Both the position numbers and the translations under genes were made by a program. The notes under the pieces are model-generated. The model searched no databases, was not told the origin of the DNA, and saw nothing but the letters and a program-made list of their open reading frames with translations. A stretch of 64,000 nt of DNA from Rhodanobacteraceae bacterium. Lineage in GTDB: Bacteria; Pseudomonadota; Gammaproteobacteria; Xanthomonadales; Ahniellaceae. Location of the stretch: contig JADJFT010000004.1 of NCBI GenBank assembly GCA_016708465.1, positions 248,001 through 312,000 on the forward strand. Direction: 5' to 3'. Positions 1 to 10,531 of the stretch are shown piece after piece; positions within the stretch are counted from its first letter, which is position 1; every line of letters starts with the position of its first letter.

Positions 1-1169
1 CGACCAGTTGGAGCAGCGCATCGGCCGTCTCGACCGCATCGGCCAGCGCCGCGACGTCAACCTGCATTTTGCGAAATTCCGCCAAAGTGCCCAGGAAGCG
101 CTGGTGCGCTGGTTCGACGAAGGTCTGGATGCGTTTCGCAGCAGTCCGCAAGATGGCCGCGAGCTGTTGCGTCGCTTCGGCGCCGAATTGGTGCATGTCG
201 CGCGCGAATACGCCGCCGGTCACTCGGCGGCAGAGGAAGCCCTTGATGCCTTGATCAAGCGCACGCAACTTGCGCATCGCGAACTGGCCTTGGCCATTCA
301 GCAGGGCCGTGATCGTCTGCTCGAGTTGGCGACTCAGCGTGCGGCACCGGATGCGTTACTGCAACGCGCCCTGTGCGAGGACGACGGTGATGTTGCGCGC
401 GATGAATTCCTGCTCAAACTGTTCGAGCAATTCGGTATCAGCGCTGAAGATCTCAGCGATACGATCCATCTGCTCGATCCCGAATACCTCAGCACCGAAG
501 GGTTCCCCGGTTTTGACAATGGTCCGCGCCAGGCAACATTTGATCGTGCCACCGCGTTGATGCGCGAGGATGTGTTGTTCCTTCGCGTCGACCATCCGAT
601 GGTGCAGGGCGCGCTTGATTTGTTGCTCAGCGCTGAGACCGGGAATGCCGCCTTCCTCGTTGATCCGGCACTGCCGGCACGCACGGCCTTGCTGGAGGCG
701 ATCTTCCTGCTCGAATGTGTGGCACCGGCAAAGTTGCATGTTGATCGCTTCCTGCCACCGCTACCGCTGCGTGCGGTGGTTGATTCGCGATTGACCGAGC
801 GCCCGGACTTTCAGCCGTCGGACGATGCACGCCGCAAGTCCGGCGAGATCAGTGTCGATCTGGAGCAAACTGCGCAAAGTGCTGAACCAATTGGTGCCGC
901 CGATGCTGAAAACCGCCCAGGCCAAGGTGGAGCGCCTTTCGCGCCGGGAAGTCGAGACGGCGATGCTTGCTGCAGACCAACGCCTCGACACCGAGATCGA
1001 ACGCCTGATCGCGCTGGCTCAGGTCAATCCCGGCGTGCGTGCCGAGGAGATCGCCGCCGCGACCGACGAGAAACAGCAGTTGCACGACCTGTTGCCGGAA
1101 TCGCGCGTTCGTCTTGATGCCGTGCGTCTGATTGTCAGCCCGGATTTTCTGGCGCTGGCCGTTCGTTAG
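1..1169 (+). CDS. rapA: RNA polymerase-associated helicase RapA, 3' part, with a frameshift
   Basis: This is the C-terminal third of the Swi2/Snf2-type ATPase that binds RNA polymerase and helps recycle it after transcription. The window opens inside the gene, in frame from base 2. The first residues carry helicase motif VI (EQRIGRLDRIGQ). A charged helical region follows, and the end (LDAVRLIV) resembles the usual RapA C-terminus. The frame is broken between about 796 and 875: the upstream frame runs into unrelated sequence, and the family-like tail (KLRKVLNQLVPPMLKTAQAK onward) continues one frame over to the stop at 1169. The gene is probably intact in the organism. Family assignment is firm; the exact break point is not. 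Confidence 0.85.
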
Positions 1170-1205
1170 TCGCTGGAATCACTTCACCCAAGTGCAGCGA
1201 CCGCA

Positions 1206-1793
1206 TCACCGCGTGCGAAGTGCCCGTTGCGCAATGATCTGCTCGGCGACGTCGAGCACCGTGTTCGCAGGCAACATTGCGTCGATGACAGGTACCGTCG
1301 GCAACGGTCGTTCGAAGCGTTCCAGCACTGCATCGACCAGAGCTGGTGTGCGGTCGTCGGCTGGGTGGTAACGCCCGGAACGACGGTCGGCACCAATGCG
1401 CGCCTTCGCGACCTCGGACGGCAGGTCGAGCCAAATCGGAATCAGGATCAGATCGTACTTTGCAGCGATGCGAGCGACGCGATCAAGGTCGGCACGACGC
1501 GAGAACGTGATGCCATCGATCACCGTCGACTCGCCCAGCGCGCCATTCACTTCCACCGACAGCAGCAGGGCGTGGAAGGCGGCACGCTTTTCCGGCAGCG
1601 AATAGCTGCAGTGCGGGAACAGGGCGCGCGCGATGATGTCGCGATTGGCGATGCGCAGATCAATGCGTTCCGCCAGCGCGTTGGCCAGCGTCGACTTGCC
1701 GGCACCGGGCAGCCCCATCAGGGCGACAACGATCGGGCGTACCCAGTGCGGATGGCGGGCGCGCGGTGCCGGCGGCAGGTAAGTCGCGTTCAT
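1206..1793 (-). CDS. P-loop kinase-like ATPase (AAA_33 type)
   Basis: A 195-residue cytoplasmic protein with a textbook Walker A motif, GLPGAGKST, at residues 27-35. A following NRD segment, a Walker-B-like TVIDG stretch and an arginine-rich lid region (RIGADRRSGRYHP) also fit. This layout matches the gluconokinase/zeta-toxin/polynucleotide-kinase-like AAA_33 group. Those enzymes phosphorylate small molecules or nucleic acid ends, and the substrate here cannot be read from the sequence. I chose the ATG at 1793 because the 33 codons upstream are arginine-rich, lack family features and run towards the neighbouring DUF502 gene, which is transcribed the other way. It is convergent with rapA, with a 36-base gap. 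Confidence 0.75.
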   Translation of the reverse strand: MNATYLPPAPRARHPHWVRPIVVALMGLPGAGKSTLANALAERIDLRIANRDIIARALFPHCSYSLPEKRAAFHALLLSVEVNGALGESTVIDGITFSRRADLDRVARIAAKYDLILIPIWLDLPSEVAKARIGADRRSGRYHPADDRTPALVDAVLERFERPLPTVPVIDAMLPANTVLDVAEQIIAQRALRTR

Positions 1794-1871
1794 GGGCAGA
1801 GCATAGCGGCGTGTGCTGGCGCTGGTCAGCGCGCATCTTCGTCGGCACACTTGCAGGCCGCGAGGAAGCCC

Positions 1872-2534
1872 ATGATCCGACGCCTGCTGCAACGCTATTT
1901 CGTCACCGGCCTGTTGACGCTGATCCCGATCTGGCTCACCTGGATCGTGTTCAAGTTCGTATTTCAGGGCTTATCGATGGTTTCGGCGCCGTGGATTCAG
2001 GCGGTGTTCAACCCGTTGGCACGGGCACACCCGGCGCTGTTCGGTTGGCTCGCGTCTCCGAACACGCAGTTCTTGCTCGGTGTCGTGCTGACGGTGTTTC
2101 TGATCCTGTTCACCGGTTGGCTCAGTCGGCGCGTGATCGGCAAGCGTTTGCTGCTGTTGTTCGAGCAGACACTGGATCGTGTGCCACTGGCCAAAACCAT
2201 CTACGGCGGCACCAAGCAGTTGCTGGAGGCCCTGCAGAACAAGCCGGATGGCACCCAGCGTGTGGTGCTGATCGACTTCCCATCACCCGAGATGAAGACC
2301 ATCGGTCTGGTCACACGGGTACTGAAGGACGCGCGCACCGGCATTGAAGTCGCTGCGGTCTATGTGCCGACAACGCCGAATCCAACCTCGGGCTATCTCG
2401 AAATCGTGCCGGTATCGAAGTTGACGCCGACCGACTGGACCGTTGATCAAGCCATGGCCTTCATCATTTCCGGGGGCACCAAAGCGCCGGAAACGATGAA
2501 TTTCTATCGCGCGAACGAAGAACCACCGCAATGA
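1872..2534 (+). CDS. DUF502 family inner-membrane protein
   Basis: A 220-residue membrane protein. The first hydrophobic helix lies at about residues 9-32 and the second at about 64-86, followed by a soluble C-terminal half. The TIYGGTKQL segment after the second helix and the LVTR...VPTTPNPTSGYL region are typical of DUF502, a widespread proteobacterial family without an assigned function. The ATG at 1872 follows a GAGGAAG-like ribosome site and places a positively charged N-terminus (MIRRLLQR) before the first helix. The stop overlaps an in-frame ATG of the next gene (ATGA), so the two may be co-translated. Confidence 0.8.
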   Translation: MIRRLLQRYFVTGLLTLIPIWLTWIVFKFVFQGLSMVSAPWIQAVFNPLARAHPALFGWLASPNTQFLLGVVLTVFLILFTGWLSRRVIGKRLLLLFEQTLDRVPLAKTIYGGTKQLLEALQNKPDGTQRVVLIDFPSPEMKTIGLVTRVLKDARTGIEVAAVYVPTTPNPTSGYLEIVPVSKLTPTDWTVDQAMAFIISGGTKAPETMNFYRANEEPPQ

Positions 2535-2566
2535 TTGGTATCTCCCTGCGAAAAGAGAAGTCTTCT

Positions 2567-4318
2567 ATGCGCTATCTGTTGATCGTTCTTGTCGCGTTCT
2601 CTGGCATTGGTGAAGCCAAGCGTCTGGAAACCCCGGCCGAATCTGAAAAGTTGCTGCGCACGCCGGATGCGGCAACGACATTTGCATTCATCGATCGACT
2701 CGACGCGGCCAGCGACCGCATCGCGCAGCACGCTTTTGGCAGCACTCCGGAAGGTCGGCCGCTCAAGGTCGTGATCGCCGGAGAAGCGTTGCCGGATCGT
2801 GAGATTGTGTTCGTGCAGGCGGGCATTCATGGCGGTGAGATCGAAGGCAAGGATGCCGGTTTGATTCTGCTCGCTGAAATCGCGGCCGGCGAGAAACGCG
2901 CACTGCGCTGGCTCGACCATGCCACGCTGGTGTTCGTGCCGATCCTCAATCTCGATGGGCATGAGCGCCGCTCGAAGTTCAATCGTATTAATCAGGATGG
3001 GCCGGTGGAAATGGGCTGGCGCGCCACCAGCCAGCGCTTGAACCTCAATCGCGACTACATCAAGGCCGATGCGCCGGAAATGCGCGCTCTGCTGCGATTG
3101 ATCAACCAGTGGAACCCGGACATTTTAATCGATAGCCACACCACCAACGGGGCGGACTATCAATACGACCTGACTTGGTCGATGGATGACGATGTCACCC
3201 AGCACCCGCGTCTACGCGCTTGGCAGGCCGAGGCACTGACCGGGCGCGTGCAGAAACAATTGGAACGACAGGGGCATTTGATCGCGCCCTACATCGAACT
3301 CAACGATGGTACCGACCCAATGAAGGGCTTCACCAACTTCGGTGCCGGGCCGCGCTATTCCACCGGGTATGCAGTGGCGCGCGGTCGCGTCGGGCTGCTG
3401 CTGGAAACGCACATGCTGAAGCCGTATCCGGACCGTGTGCATGCGACCTATGACGTGATCACCGCGATACTTGACGATATTGCTGCGCATCCAGGGGCAC
3501 TGCGTGCCGCGACGCGTCAAGTCGATGCCGATATGGTTGCCCGAGCCGCCGACCCGAATGCCAGCTATCCGATCCGGCTCGTCAATGCCGGTGTCGCCGA
3601 GGACTACGCGTTCAAAGGGTTTGAGTGGACGGTTACCCAGAGCGACGTCAGCGGTGACAACTGGATTCGCTACGACCCACGCAAGCCGAAGACGTTCACC
3701 GTGCCGTTCTTTCGCGAGGTCAAGATCGCGCAGGCAGTGGCGCCACCGGCGGCCTATTTGATTCCAGCGCAGTGGACCGGCGTCATCGAGCGTCTGCGAC
3801 TGCATGGCGTGCGGCTATTGCGGATCGACCACGATGTCCGCGTATCGGCAGACGTTTCGCGTTTGTCGAACCCGCAATACGCAACGGCGTCGTTCGAGGG
3901 CCGCGTCGCGATCGCCACATTCGCGCATGCCCGCGAGCGCCGTGAAATGCCGCTGCGTGCCGGCGATTGGCTGGTGCCGATGAACCAGCCGCTCGCGAAT
4001 ATTGCCCTGCATGTCCTGGAGCCGGATGCGCCCGATTCGGCGCTGCGCTGGGGCGACTTCAACAGCATCTTCGAACAGCGCGAATACGCCGACGCCCGTG
4101 TCGCCGAGCAACTGGCGCGCGACATGATGGCCAAAGACGCCGCGCTCAAGACGGCGTTCGAAACCAAACTTGCCGCTGAACCCGAGTTCGCCAAAAATCC
4201 CTACGCGCGCCTCAACTGGTTCGTGCAGCAGTCCGACTGGCGCGAATGGGATCTGGGGCTGTATCCGGTGCTGCGATTGGACATCGCCGCGGTGAAGGCA
4301 TTGCAACCTGGCTCATGA
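2567..4318 (+). CDS. Secreted M14-family zinc carboxypeptidase
   Basis: A 583-residue metallopeptidase that should remove C-terminal residues from peptides outside the cytoplasm. It starts with a short signal peptide (MRYLLIVLVAFSGIGEA). The zinc ligands are visible as H88-x-x-E91 (GIHGGE) and H191 (DSHTT). The substrate-binding NR pair sits in LNLNRDY, and the general base is E280 in LLLETH. About 250 further residues follow the catalytic domain, as in large bacterial M14 proteins. An alternative ATG at 2531 overlaps the DUF502 stop. I prefer 2567 because it has an AGAGAAG ribosome site and begins directly with the signal peptide. Confidence 0.85.
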   Translation: MRYLLIVLVAFSGIGEAKRLETPAESEKLLRTPDAATTFAFIDRLDAASDRIAQHAFGSTPEGRPLKVVIAGEALPDREIVFVQAGIHGGEIEGKDAGLILLAEIAAGEKRALRWLDHATLVFVPILNLDGHERRSKFNRINQDGPVEMGWRATSQRLNLNRDYIKADAPEMRALLRLINQWNPDILIDSHTTNGADYQYDLTWSMDDDVTQHPRLRAWQAEALTGRVQKQLERQGHLIAPYIELNDGTDPMKGFTNFGAGPRYSTGYAVARGRVGLLLETHMLKPYPDRVHATYDVITAILDDIAAHPGALRAATRQVDADMVARAADPNASYPIRLVNAGVAEDYAFKGFEWTVTQSDVSGDNWIRYDPRKPKTFTVPFFREVKIAQAVAPPAAYLIPAQWTGVIERLRLHGVRLLRIDHDVRVSADVSRLSNPQYATASFEGRVAIATFAHARERREMPLRAGDWLVPMNQPLANIALHVLEPDAPDSALRWGDFNSIFEQREYADARVAEQLARDMMAKDAALKTAFETKLAAEPEFAKNPYARLNWFVQQSDWREWDLGLYPVLRLDIAAVKALQPGS

Positions 4319-4349
4319 CCACGTTTGCTAGCGCGGTCTTGGGCCGTAC

Positions 4350-6215
4350 CTACGCATCCAACTCCTGCCAGCGTGCGTACGCCGCATCGAGCAAGGATTG
4401 CTTGGCGGCGCGTTCGCCGTTCGCGGCAGTGATCGCGCTGGCGGGTTGCTGGTAGAACGCGGGTTCGAGGATGCGGGCATCGAACTCGGCGAGTTCGGCT
4501 TCGAGTTGTTCGATGCGCGCAGGTAGTTCGGCAAGTTCGCGTTGTTCCTTGTAGCCGAGGCGTTTTTTTGGCGCATTCTCGACCACGGCGATTGCGGGTG
4601 CGACGGTTGTCGTCGCCGCCAGCCTCACTTCGGCGGCGGCGCGCTGGTGCAACCAGTCGCTGTAACCACCCACGTATTCCTGCACACGGCCTTCGCCTTC
4701 CACCACCAAGGTGCTGGTCACGACCGAGTCGAGGAAATCGCGATCATGCGACACCAGCAGCAAGGTGCCTGGCCAGCTTGCGAGTAGTTCTTCGAGCAGT
4801 TCCAGCGTCTCGATATCGAGGTCGTTGGTTGGCTCGTCCATCACGATCACGTTCGCCGGACGCGCGAACAGTTTGGCGAGCAGCAGGCGATTGCGTTCGC
4901 CGCCGGAGAGCTTGGTGATCGGCGCGCGTGCGCGTTCCGGCGTGAACAGGAAATCCTGCAGGTAACCGATGATGTGCTTGCGCTGGCCGTTGATCTCGAC
5001 GCTGTCCGAACCGCCGGCAACGTTGTCGAGTGCGTTCAGCGATTCGTTCAGCGCCATGCGGTGCTGGTCGAAATAGGCGACCTCGAGATTGGTGCCACGC
5101 ACGATTTCGCCGGACGTGGGCTGCAGATCACCCAGCAGCAGTCGGATCAAGGTGCTCTTGCCGGCCCCGTTCGGACCGATGATGCCGACGCGGTCGCCGC
5201 GTTGGATCATGGTGGTCAGACCATCGACAAGCACGCGGTCGCCAAAGGCGAAGCGCAGTTCGCGGGTCTCGACCACGCGCTTGCCTGAGGGCGCAGCTTT
5301 GCTGACGGCGAGGCTGACTTTGCCTTGTTGTTCACGGCGTTGCCCGCGCTCGCGGCGCATCGCCTCCAGTTCACGCACGCGGCCTTCGTTGCGGGTGCGG
5401 CGCGCCCTGATGCCCTGGCGAATCCAGACTTCTTCTTCGGCGAGCTTGCGGTCGAAATGCGCGTTGGCTTGCACCTCGGCGTGCAGGCGCTCTTCGCGGC
5501 GGCGCAGGTAGTTGTCGTAGTCGCCGGGCCAACTGGTGAGTTGACCACGATCGATTTCGACGATGCGCGTTGCCAGTCGGCGCAAGAAGCGACGGTCATG
5601 GGTGACGAAGATCAGACTGCCCGAGAACGCCAGCAGTGAAGCTTCGAGCGCGTCGATGGCTTCGAGATCGAGATGATTGGTTGGCTCGTCGAGCAGCAGT
5701 ACGTCCGGCTCGACGACCAGCGCGCGCGCCATCAGTACACGTCGTTTCATGCCGCCCGATAGCGACGAAAATGCGATATCCGCAGGCAGTTCAAGGCGCG
5801 CCAGCAGGTTCGATACCCGCTGGTCCAACGACCAGCCGCCGCGCGCATCGATTTGCGCCTGGACATCGGCAAAGCGTGCGCCGCCGGTATCTCCGTGCTC
5901 GATCAAGTGGTGGAATTCGGCGACCAGTGCGCCGACATCACCGAGCGCGGCAGCGACGACGTCGAACACGTCGCCATCGAGTCCGCGCGGCACTTCCTGG
6001 TCGAGCTTGGCGACGCGCACACCGTCGCTGACGCGAACTTCGCCATCATCGGCGCGAATCTCGCCGGCGATCAGGCGCAGCAGGGTGGTCTTGCCCATGC
6101 CGTTGCGGCCGACGATGCAGACGCGTTCGCGGCTATCGATCGTGAAATCGACACCATCCAGCAATTTCGGACCGCCGACCGCAAGGTCGACTTTGAGCAG
6201 TTGCAGCAGGGGCAT
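4350..6215 (-). CDS. uup: ABC-F family ATPase Uup
   Basis: A 621-residue soluble ABC-F protein with two complete nucleotide-binding domains. Domain 1 has Walker A GRNGMGKTT at residues 36-44, signature LSGGMKRRV and Walker B LLLDEPTNHLD. Domain 2 has GPNGAGKST, LSGGERNR and VMDEPTNDLD. A charged linker joins them, and the protein ends in a coiled-coil region (KEQRELAELPARIEQLEAEL), which is the hallmark of Uup. Uup acts on ribosomes and affects transposon excision and branched DNA intermediates in E. coli. The MPLL start at 6215 matches the usual family N-terminus; an ATG five bases upstream is also in range but out of frame with it. The gene is divergent from the RND operon. Confidence 0.9.
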   Translation of the reverse strand: MPLLQLLKVDLAVGGPKLLDGVDFTIDSRERVCIVGRNGMGKTTLLRLIAGEIRADDGEVRVSDGVRVAKLDQEVPRGLDGDVFDVVAAALGDVGALVAEFHHLIEHGDTGGARFADVQAQIDARGGWSLDQRVSNLLARLELPADIAFSSLSGGMKRRVLMARALVVEPDVLLLDEPTNHLDLEAIDALEASLLAFSGSLIFVTHDRRFLRRLATRIVEIDRGQLTSWPGDYDNYLRRREERLHAEVQANAHFDRKLAEEEVWIRQGIRARRTRNEGRVRELEAMRRERGQRREQQGKVSLAVSKAAPSGKRVVETRELRFAFGDRVLVDGLTTMIQRGDRVGIIGPNGAGKSTLIRLLLGDLQPTSGEIVRGTNLEVAYFDQHRMALNESLNALDNVAGGSDSVEINGQRKHIIGYLQDFLFTPERARAPITKLSGGERNRLLLAKLFARPANVIVMDEPTNDLDIETLELLEELLASWPGTLLLVSHDRDFLDSVVTSTLVVEGEGRVQEYVGGYSDWLHQRAAAEVRLAATTTVAPAIAVVENAPKKRLGYKEQRELAELPARIEQLEAELAEFDARILEPAFYQQPASAITAANGERAAKQSLLDAAYARWQELDA

Positions 6216-6296
6216 GGCATTCATCGAGGTGGGTCGCACCGCGGCCATGACGGAAGTCACGACAGGCTGGCACAGCCGCGCACGTTATCATGCGCA

Positions 6297-6310
6297 GCCG
6301 ATACATCGGC
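6297..6310. promoter_or_regulatory. Perfect inverted repeat in the divergent uup / RND-pump control region
   Basis: The sequence GCCGAT-AC-ATCGGC is a perfect 6-base inverted repeat, 69 bases before the start of the RND adaptor gene. A TATCAT hexamer at 6286-6291 (five of six matches to a -10 box) lies just upstream. The position suits a repressor operator, but no regulator gene is adjacent and no good -35 box is visible, so this is a candidate only. Confidence 0.3.
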
Positions 6311-6378
6311 TCGACCGGCGACGCCGCATGCTGGCGCTGGCGGGCCGGAAGAAAACTCTTTCTGACATTGGAAACACC

Positions 6379-7467
6379 ATGAATCGTCATTCGATCCCTG
6401 CGGCCATTGGGCTGGCCGTCGTGCTGTTGCTTACCGCCTGCGGCAGCAAGCCGGAGGCAGTGGCCGCAGGCGCATCTGCGGGTAGCGCGGCCTTGGCGGT
6501 GGAACTCTCGCAAGTGACACTGGCGCCTTTGGCGCGTGCAGTGACCGTTTCGGGTGCGGTCGCGGCTTGGCAGGACATGCAGCTGGGCGTTGAGCTGGGT
6601 GGCCTGCGTATTGACGACGTGAAAGTCGATGTCGGTGCTGCCGTGAAGCGTGGCGATGTGCTGATCACGCTCGATGCGCGCACGCTCGATAGCGAACTGA
6701 AGATGGCCGAAGCCGCCGCCAATGAAGCCCGTTCCGGCATCCTGTTGGCGCAGAGTCAACTTGATCGCGGCGATGCCTTGAGGTCGCAGAAATTGATGAG
6801 TGTTGCCGACCACGATTTGTTGCGCGCGGCGCTGGTGCAAGCCGAGGCGCGCGTCACAACGACCTCGGCACAACGTGATGCCGCCCGGTTGCGTCGTGAT
6901 TTCGCGACCTTGCGCGCGCCTGACGATGGCGTCATTGCGACGCGAACCGCCGAGCCGGGGACGGTGGTCATGGCCGGCGCGCAGTTGTTGACGATGATCC
7001 GTGGCGGGCGTCTGGAATGGCGTGCCGAATTGAGCGAAACCGACCTGCTCGACGTGCAAGTCGGTGCGGCCGTCGAGGTGCGCCAGCGTGACGGCGCCAT
7101 GGTGTCGGGGCGAGTGCGTGCGGTTTCGCCGGCACTTGATGCAAAGACGCGGACCGGCACCGTTTACGTTGATCTGCCAGAGCCGGACAGGTTGCGTTCC
7201 GGCATGTTTGCGGAAGGACGGATCCATGTTGGCGAAGGCGATGCACTGAGCGTGCCGGTCGCTGCCGTGGTGCGCCGCGATGGCTATGCCTATCTCTTCA
7301 CGATGAAAGGCAAGGATCACGTCGAGCGGCGGCGCATCGAACTCGGACGAATTGATGGCAATCGAATCGAAGTTCGGGCCGGCGTGGTGGCGGGAGAGCG
7401 CGTGGTCAGTCGCGGTGGCGCTTTCCTGGCGGATGGCGACCAAGTGCGCGTGAGCAACGGAGACTGA
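6379..7467 (+). CDS. RND efflux periplasmic adaptor lipoprotein (membrane fusion protein)
   Basis: A 362-residue adaptor that links an inner-membrane RND pump to an outer-membrane channel. The N-terminus is a lipoprotein signal with the lipobox LLTAC at residues 17-21. The lipoyl/barrel-sandwich segments appear in order: VDVGAAVKRGDVLITLDART, then a helical hairpin (about residues 105-155), then the returning half FATLRAPDDGVIATRTAEPG. The beta-barrel and membrane-proximal domains follow. It is one base away from the RND permease, so the two form an operon. No outer-membrane channel or regulator gene is adjacent, so substrate and partner are unknown. Confidence 0.88.
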   Translation: MNRHSIPAAIGLAVVLLLTACGSKPEAVAAGASAGSAALAVELSQVTLAPLARAVTVSGAVAAWQDMQLGVELGGLRIDDVKVDVGAAVKRGDVLITLDARTLDSELKMAEAAANEARSGILLAQSQLDRGDALRSQKLMSVADHDLLRAALVQAEARVTTTSAQRDAARLRRDFATLRAPDDGVIATRTAEPGTVVMAGAQLLTMIRGGRLEWRAELSETDLLDVQVGAAVEVRQRDGAMVSGRVRAVSPALDAKTRTGTVYVDLPEPDRLRSGMFAEGRIHVGEGDALSVPVAAVVRRDGYAYLFTMKGKDHVERRRIELGRIDGNRIEVRAGVVAGERVVSRGGAFLADGDQVRVSNGD

Positions 7468-7468
7468 C

Positions 7469-10400
7469 ATGTTCAACGTCTCCGCTTGGGCGATCCGGCG
7501 ACCGCTGCCGGCGCTGATGATTTTCTTCGTACTCTGCGTCGCCGGAATCTACGGGTTCATCAAGCTGCCGATTTCGCGCTTCCCGGACATCGCGTTCCCG
7601 ATGGTCGCGACCACGATCAGTCTGCCGGGTGCAGCTCCGAGCCAACTCGAAGCCGAGGTTACGCGCAAGGTCGAGGATGCCGTGGCGACGATCAGCGGTG
7701 TCAAGCGCGTGATGTCGAGCGTCAATGAAGGCACCTCGACCACGACCATCGAGTTTCAGCTCGAGGTCGACGTGCAAGTCGCGCTCGACGATGTGCGCGA
7801 TGCCGTCAGTCGCATCCGCATGGATCTTCCGGTCGATATTCAGGAGCCGGTGATCGCCAAGGTCGAAGTGGTCGGTGGCACCTTGTTGACCTATGCGATT
7901 GAATCGCAGCGCATGCAGCCGGATGAGCTCTCGTGGTTCGTCGATCGGATCGTGAGCAAGGCGATGTACGGCATCAAGGGCATCGCGACGGTGAAGCGCA
8001 TCGGCGGCATCGAGCGTGAGGTCCGGATCGATCTCGACCCGCAGGCATTGAACGCTTTTGGAATCACCGCTGGTCAGGTGTCGCAGCAGCTTGCGCGAAT
8101 TCAGGTCGAACGTCCGGGCGGGCAGATGGAATGGGCCGGCGAACGTCAGGTCGTGCGCACGGTGGGCACCGTCGCCGATGCCGATGCCTTGCGCGCCTAT
8201 TCGATCAGCCTGGCTGATGGTCGTTCGGTCCGCCTCGACAGTATTTCGACGATCCGTGATGCGGCCGCCGAGACCAGCCAGATCGCCTTGTTGAACGGCA
8301 AGCCGGTGATCGGCTTCGACTTGTCGCGATCGCGCGGCAGCAGCAGGTTGATGTCGCCAAGCAGGTACGCGCCGCCCTCGAGCAATTGGTTCGTGAGCAC
8401 CCCGGCGTCGAGTTCGTGCTCGTGAATTCGTCGGTCGAGGAGGCCGAACGATCCTATTCCTCGTCGATGACGATGCTGTGGGAAGGCGCGCTGCTGGCGT
8501 TGGCCGTGGTGTTCCTTTTCTTGCGTGACTGGCGTGCGACTTGGGTCAGCGCGGTGGCCTTGCCGTTATCGATCATTCCGACCTTCGCGGTGATGCACCT
8601 GTTCGGCTTCAGTCTGAACTTGATCACGCTGCTGGCCCTGTCGGTGGTGGTCGGAATTCTCGTCGACGACGCCATCGTCGAGGTCGAAAACATCGTGCGA
8701 CACCTGCGCATGGGCAAGACGCCGATCGACGCGGCGCGCGAAGCCGCCGACGAAATCGGCATCGCCGTAATCGCAACTTCGCTGACGCTGGCAGCGGTCT
8801 TCGTGCCAGTCGCATTCATGCCCGGCATCCCCGGCAAGTTCTTCCGCGAATTCGGCTGGACGGCGGCGACGGCGGTGCTGTTTTCGCTGCTGGTCGCGCG
8901 CCTGCTGACGCCGATGATGGCGGCCTACCAGATGCGTGCAAAGCCGGTGCATGAGCAGGACGGTCGGGTCATGGTCTGGTACCTCGGTTGGGTCGATGCA
9001 GCGCTGCGCCATCGCTGGCGGACCCTCGTCATCGCCGCCGTGCTGTTCGTACTGTCGTTGGCGATCGTGCCGTTCATTCCGGCCACCTTCATCCCGACCT
9101 CGGATCTGGGGCGCAGCAATCTCAGCATCGAATTGCCACCGGGCACGCGCATCGAAGAGACCTTTTCCGTGGCCGAGGTAGTGCGCACGAAGCTTGCGCC
9201 AATCAAGGAGTTGAAGCAGGTCTATTCATCGATCGGCGCAGTGCTCGACATCGGTGATCCGACCAAGACCGGCATCGGCGAAACACGCAAAGCGACGCTG
9301 ATTCTCGACTGGGGCGAAGCGCGCCATCGTGGACGCAGTCAGAAGCAGTTGGAGGCCGAGGTGCGCTCGCGCCTCGCCAATGTCGCCGGAGCGCGCATCG
9401 GTTTCCTCAGCACCGAGCCGGGCGAGTTGATGCAACTCGTGTTGTCAGGCGATGATGGCAAGACCTTGGGCGAAGCAGCGGCGGCGCTGGAACGCGATCT
9501 ACGGACCTTGTCGGGACTGGGTAGCGTCACCTCGACCGCCGCGTTGTTGAGACCGGAAATCGTCATCGTGCCGGATACGGCGCGGGCCGCCGACCTTGGC
9601 GTTGCCACCGCCGACATCGCCGAAGCCGCGCGCATCGCCACCGCTGGCGACTTCTCGCAGCGTCTGGCGAAGTTGAACTTGCCAGACCGCCAGGTGCCGA
9701 TCCGTGTCGGTGTAGCGAAGTCTGCGCTCGCAACCGAATCACTGATCGCCGATTTGCGCGTGCCAGGCAAGAATGGCCCGGTGCCGTTATCCGCAGTCGC
9801 CGATATCCGGCTCGATAGCGGGCCGGCGCAGATCGATCGTTACCAGCGCAGCCGCAACGTCACCCTGACCGCAGAATTGAACGGACGCCCGCTGGGTGAG
9901 GTGATGGCTGAAGTCGAACGTCTGCCCAGTGTGGCCAAACTGCCACCGGGCATTAGTTTTCTAAATACCGGTGATGCCGAAGTGTTCGTCGAATTGTTCT
10001 TCGGGTTCCTGCTGGCGATGGCGGCGGGCCTGATTTGCATCTACATGGTGCTGGTGCTGTTGTTCAACAGTGCGCTGCAGCCGCTGACCATCCTGACCGC
10101 GGTGCCGTTGTCTGCAGGCGGTGCGTTTGGCATGTTGCTGTTGACCCAGAACGCGTTGTCGCTGCCCGCACTGATCGGACTATTGATGCTCATCGGTGTG
10201 GCGAGCAAGAATTCGATCCTGTTGGTCGACTACGCGGTCATGGCCGAACAAGATCATGGCCTGAACCAACATGATGCACTGGTCGATGCCTGTCGCAAGC
10301 GTGCGCAGCCGGTGGTGATGACCACCATTGCGATGGCGGCGGGCATGGCGCCGATCGTGTTCGGACTGAGCGCCGACTCGAGCTTTCGCGCACCCATGGC

Positions 10401-10530
10401 GATCGCGGTGATTGGTGGCCTGATCACCTCGACGTTGCTCAGCCTGATCGTGGTGCCGGCGGCTTATACCGTGGTCGATGACCTGACCGAATGGTTTCGC
10501 AAGCGCCTTCGCCGCCGACCGGCGCAGTGA
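7469..10530 (+). CDS. RND efflux transporter permease (HAE1/AcrB-like), with a frameshift
   Basis: A resistance-nodulation-division pump of about 1020 residues after frame repair, the usual family length. The N-terminal half starts MFNVSAWAIRRPLPALMIFF and includes the GISRFPDI-like segment (ISRFPDIAFP). The later transmembrane segment VVVGILVDDAIVEVENIV carries the paired aspartates of the proton relay. The C-terminal half repeats the fold and ends with the helix GVASKNSILLVDYAV. The frame breaks at the GGCAGCAGCAGG run at about 8335-8346. Upstream reads to a false stop at 8425, while QQVDVAKQVRAALEQLVREH resumes in another frame directly after the run. This is probably a sequence error. Confidence 0.88.
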
Positions 10531-10531
10531 A

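Noticed and set aside
6133..7476. Long antisense reading frame (447 codons) opposite the RND adaptor gene
   Set aside because: It mirrors a strongly supported adaptor gene, has no family features, and such frames are expected in GC-rich coding DNA.
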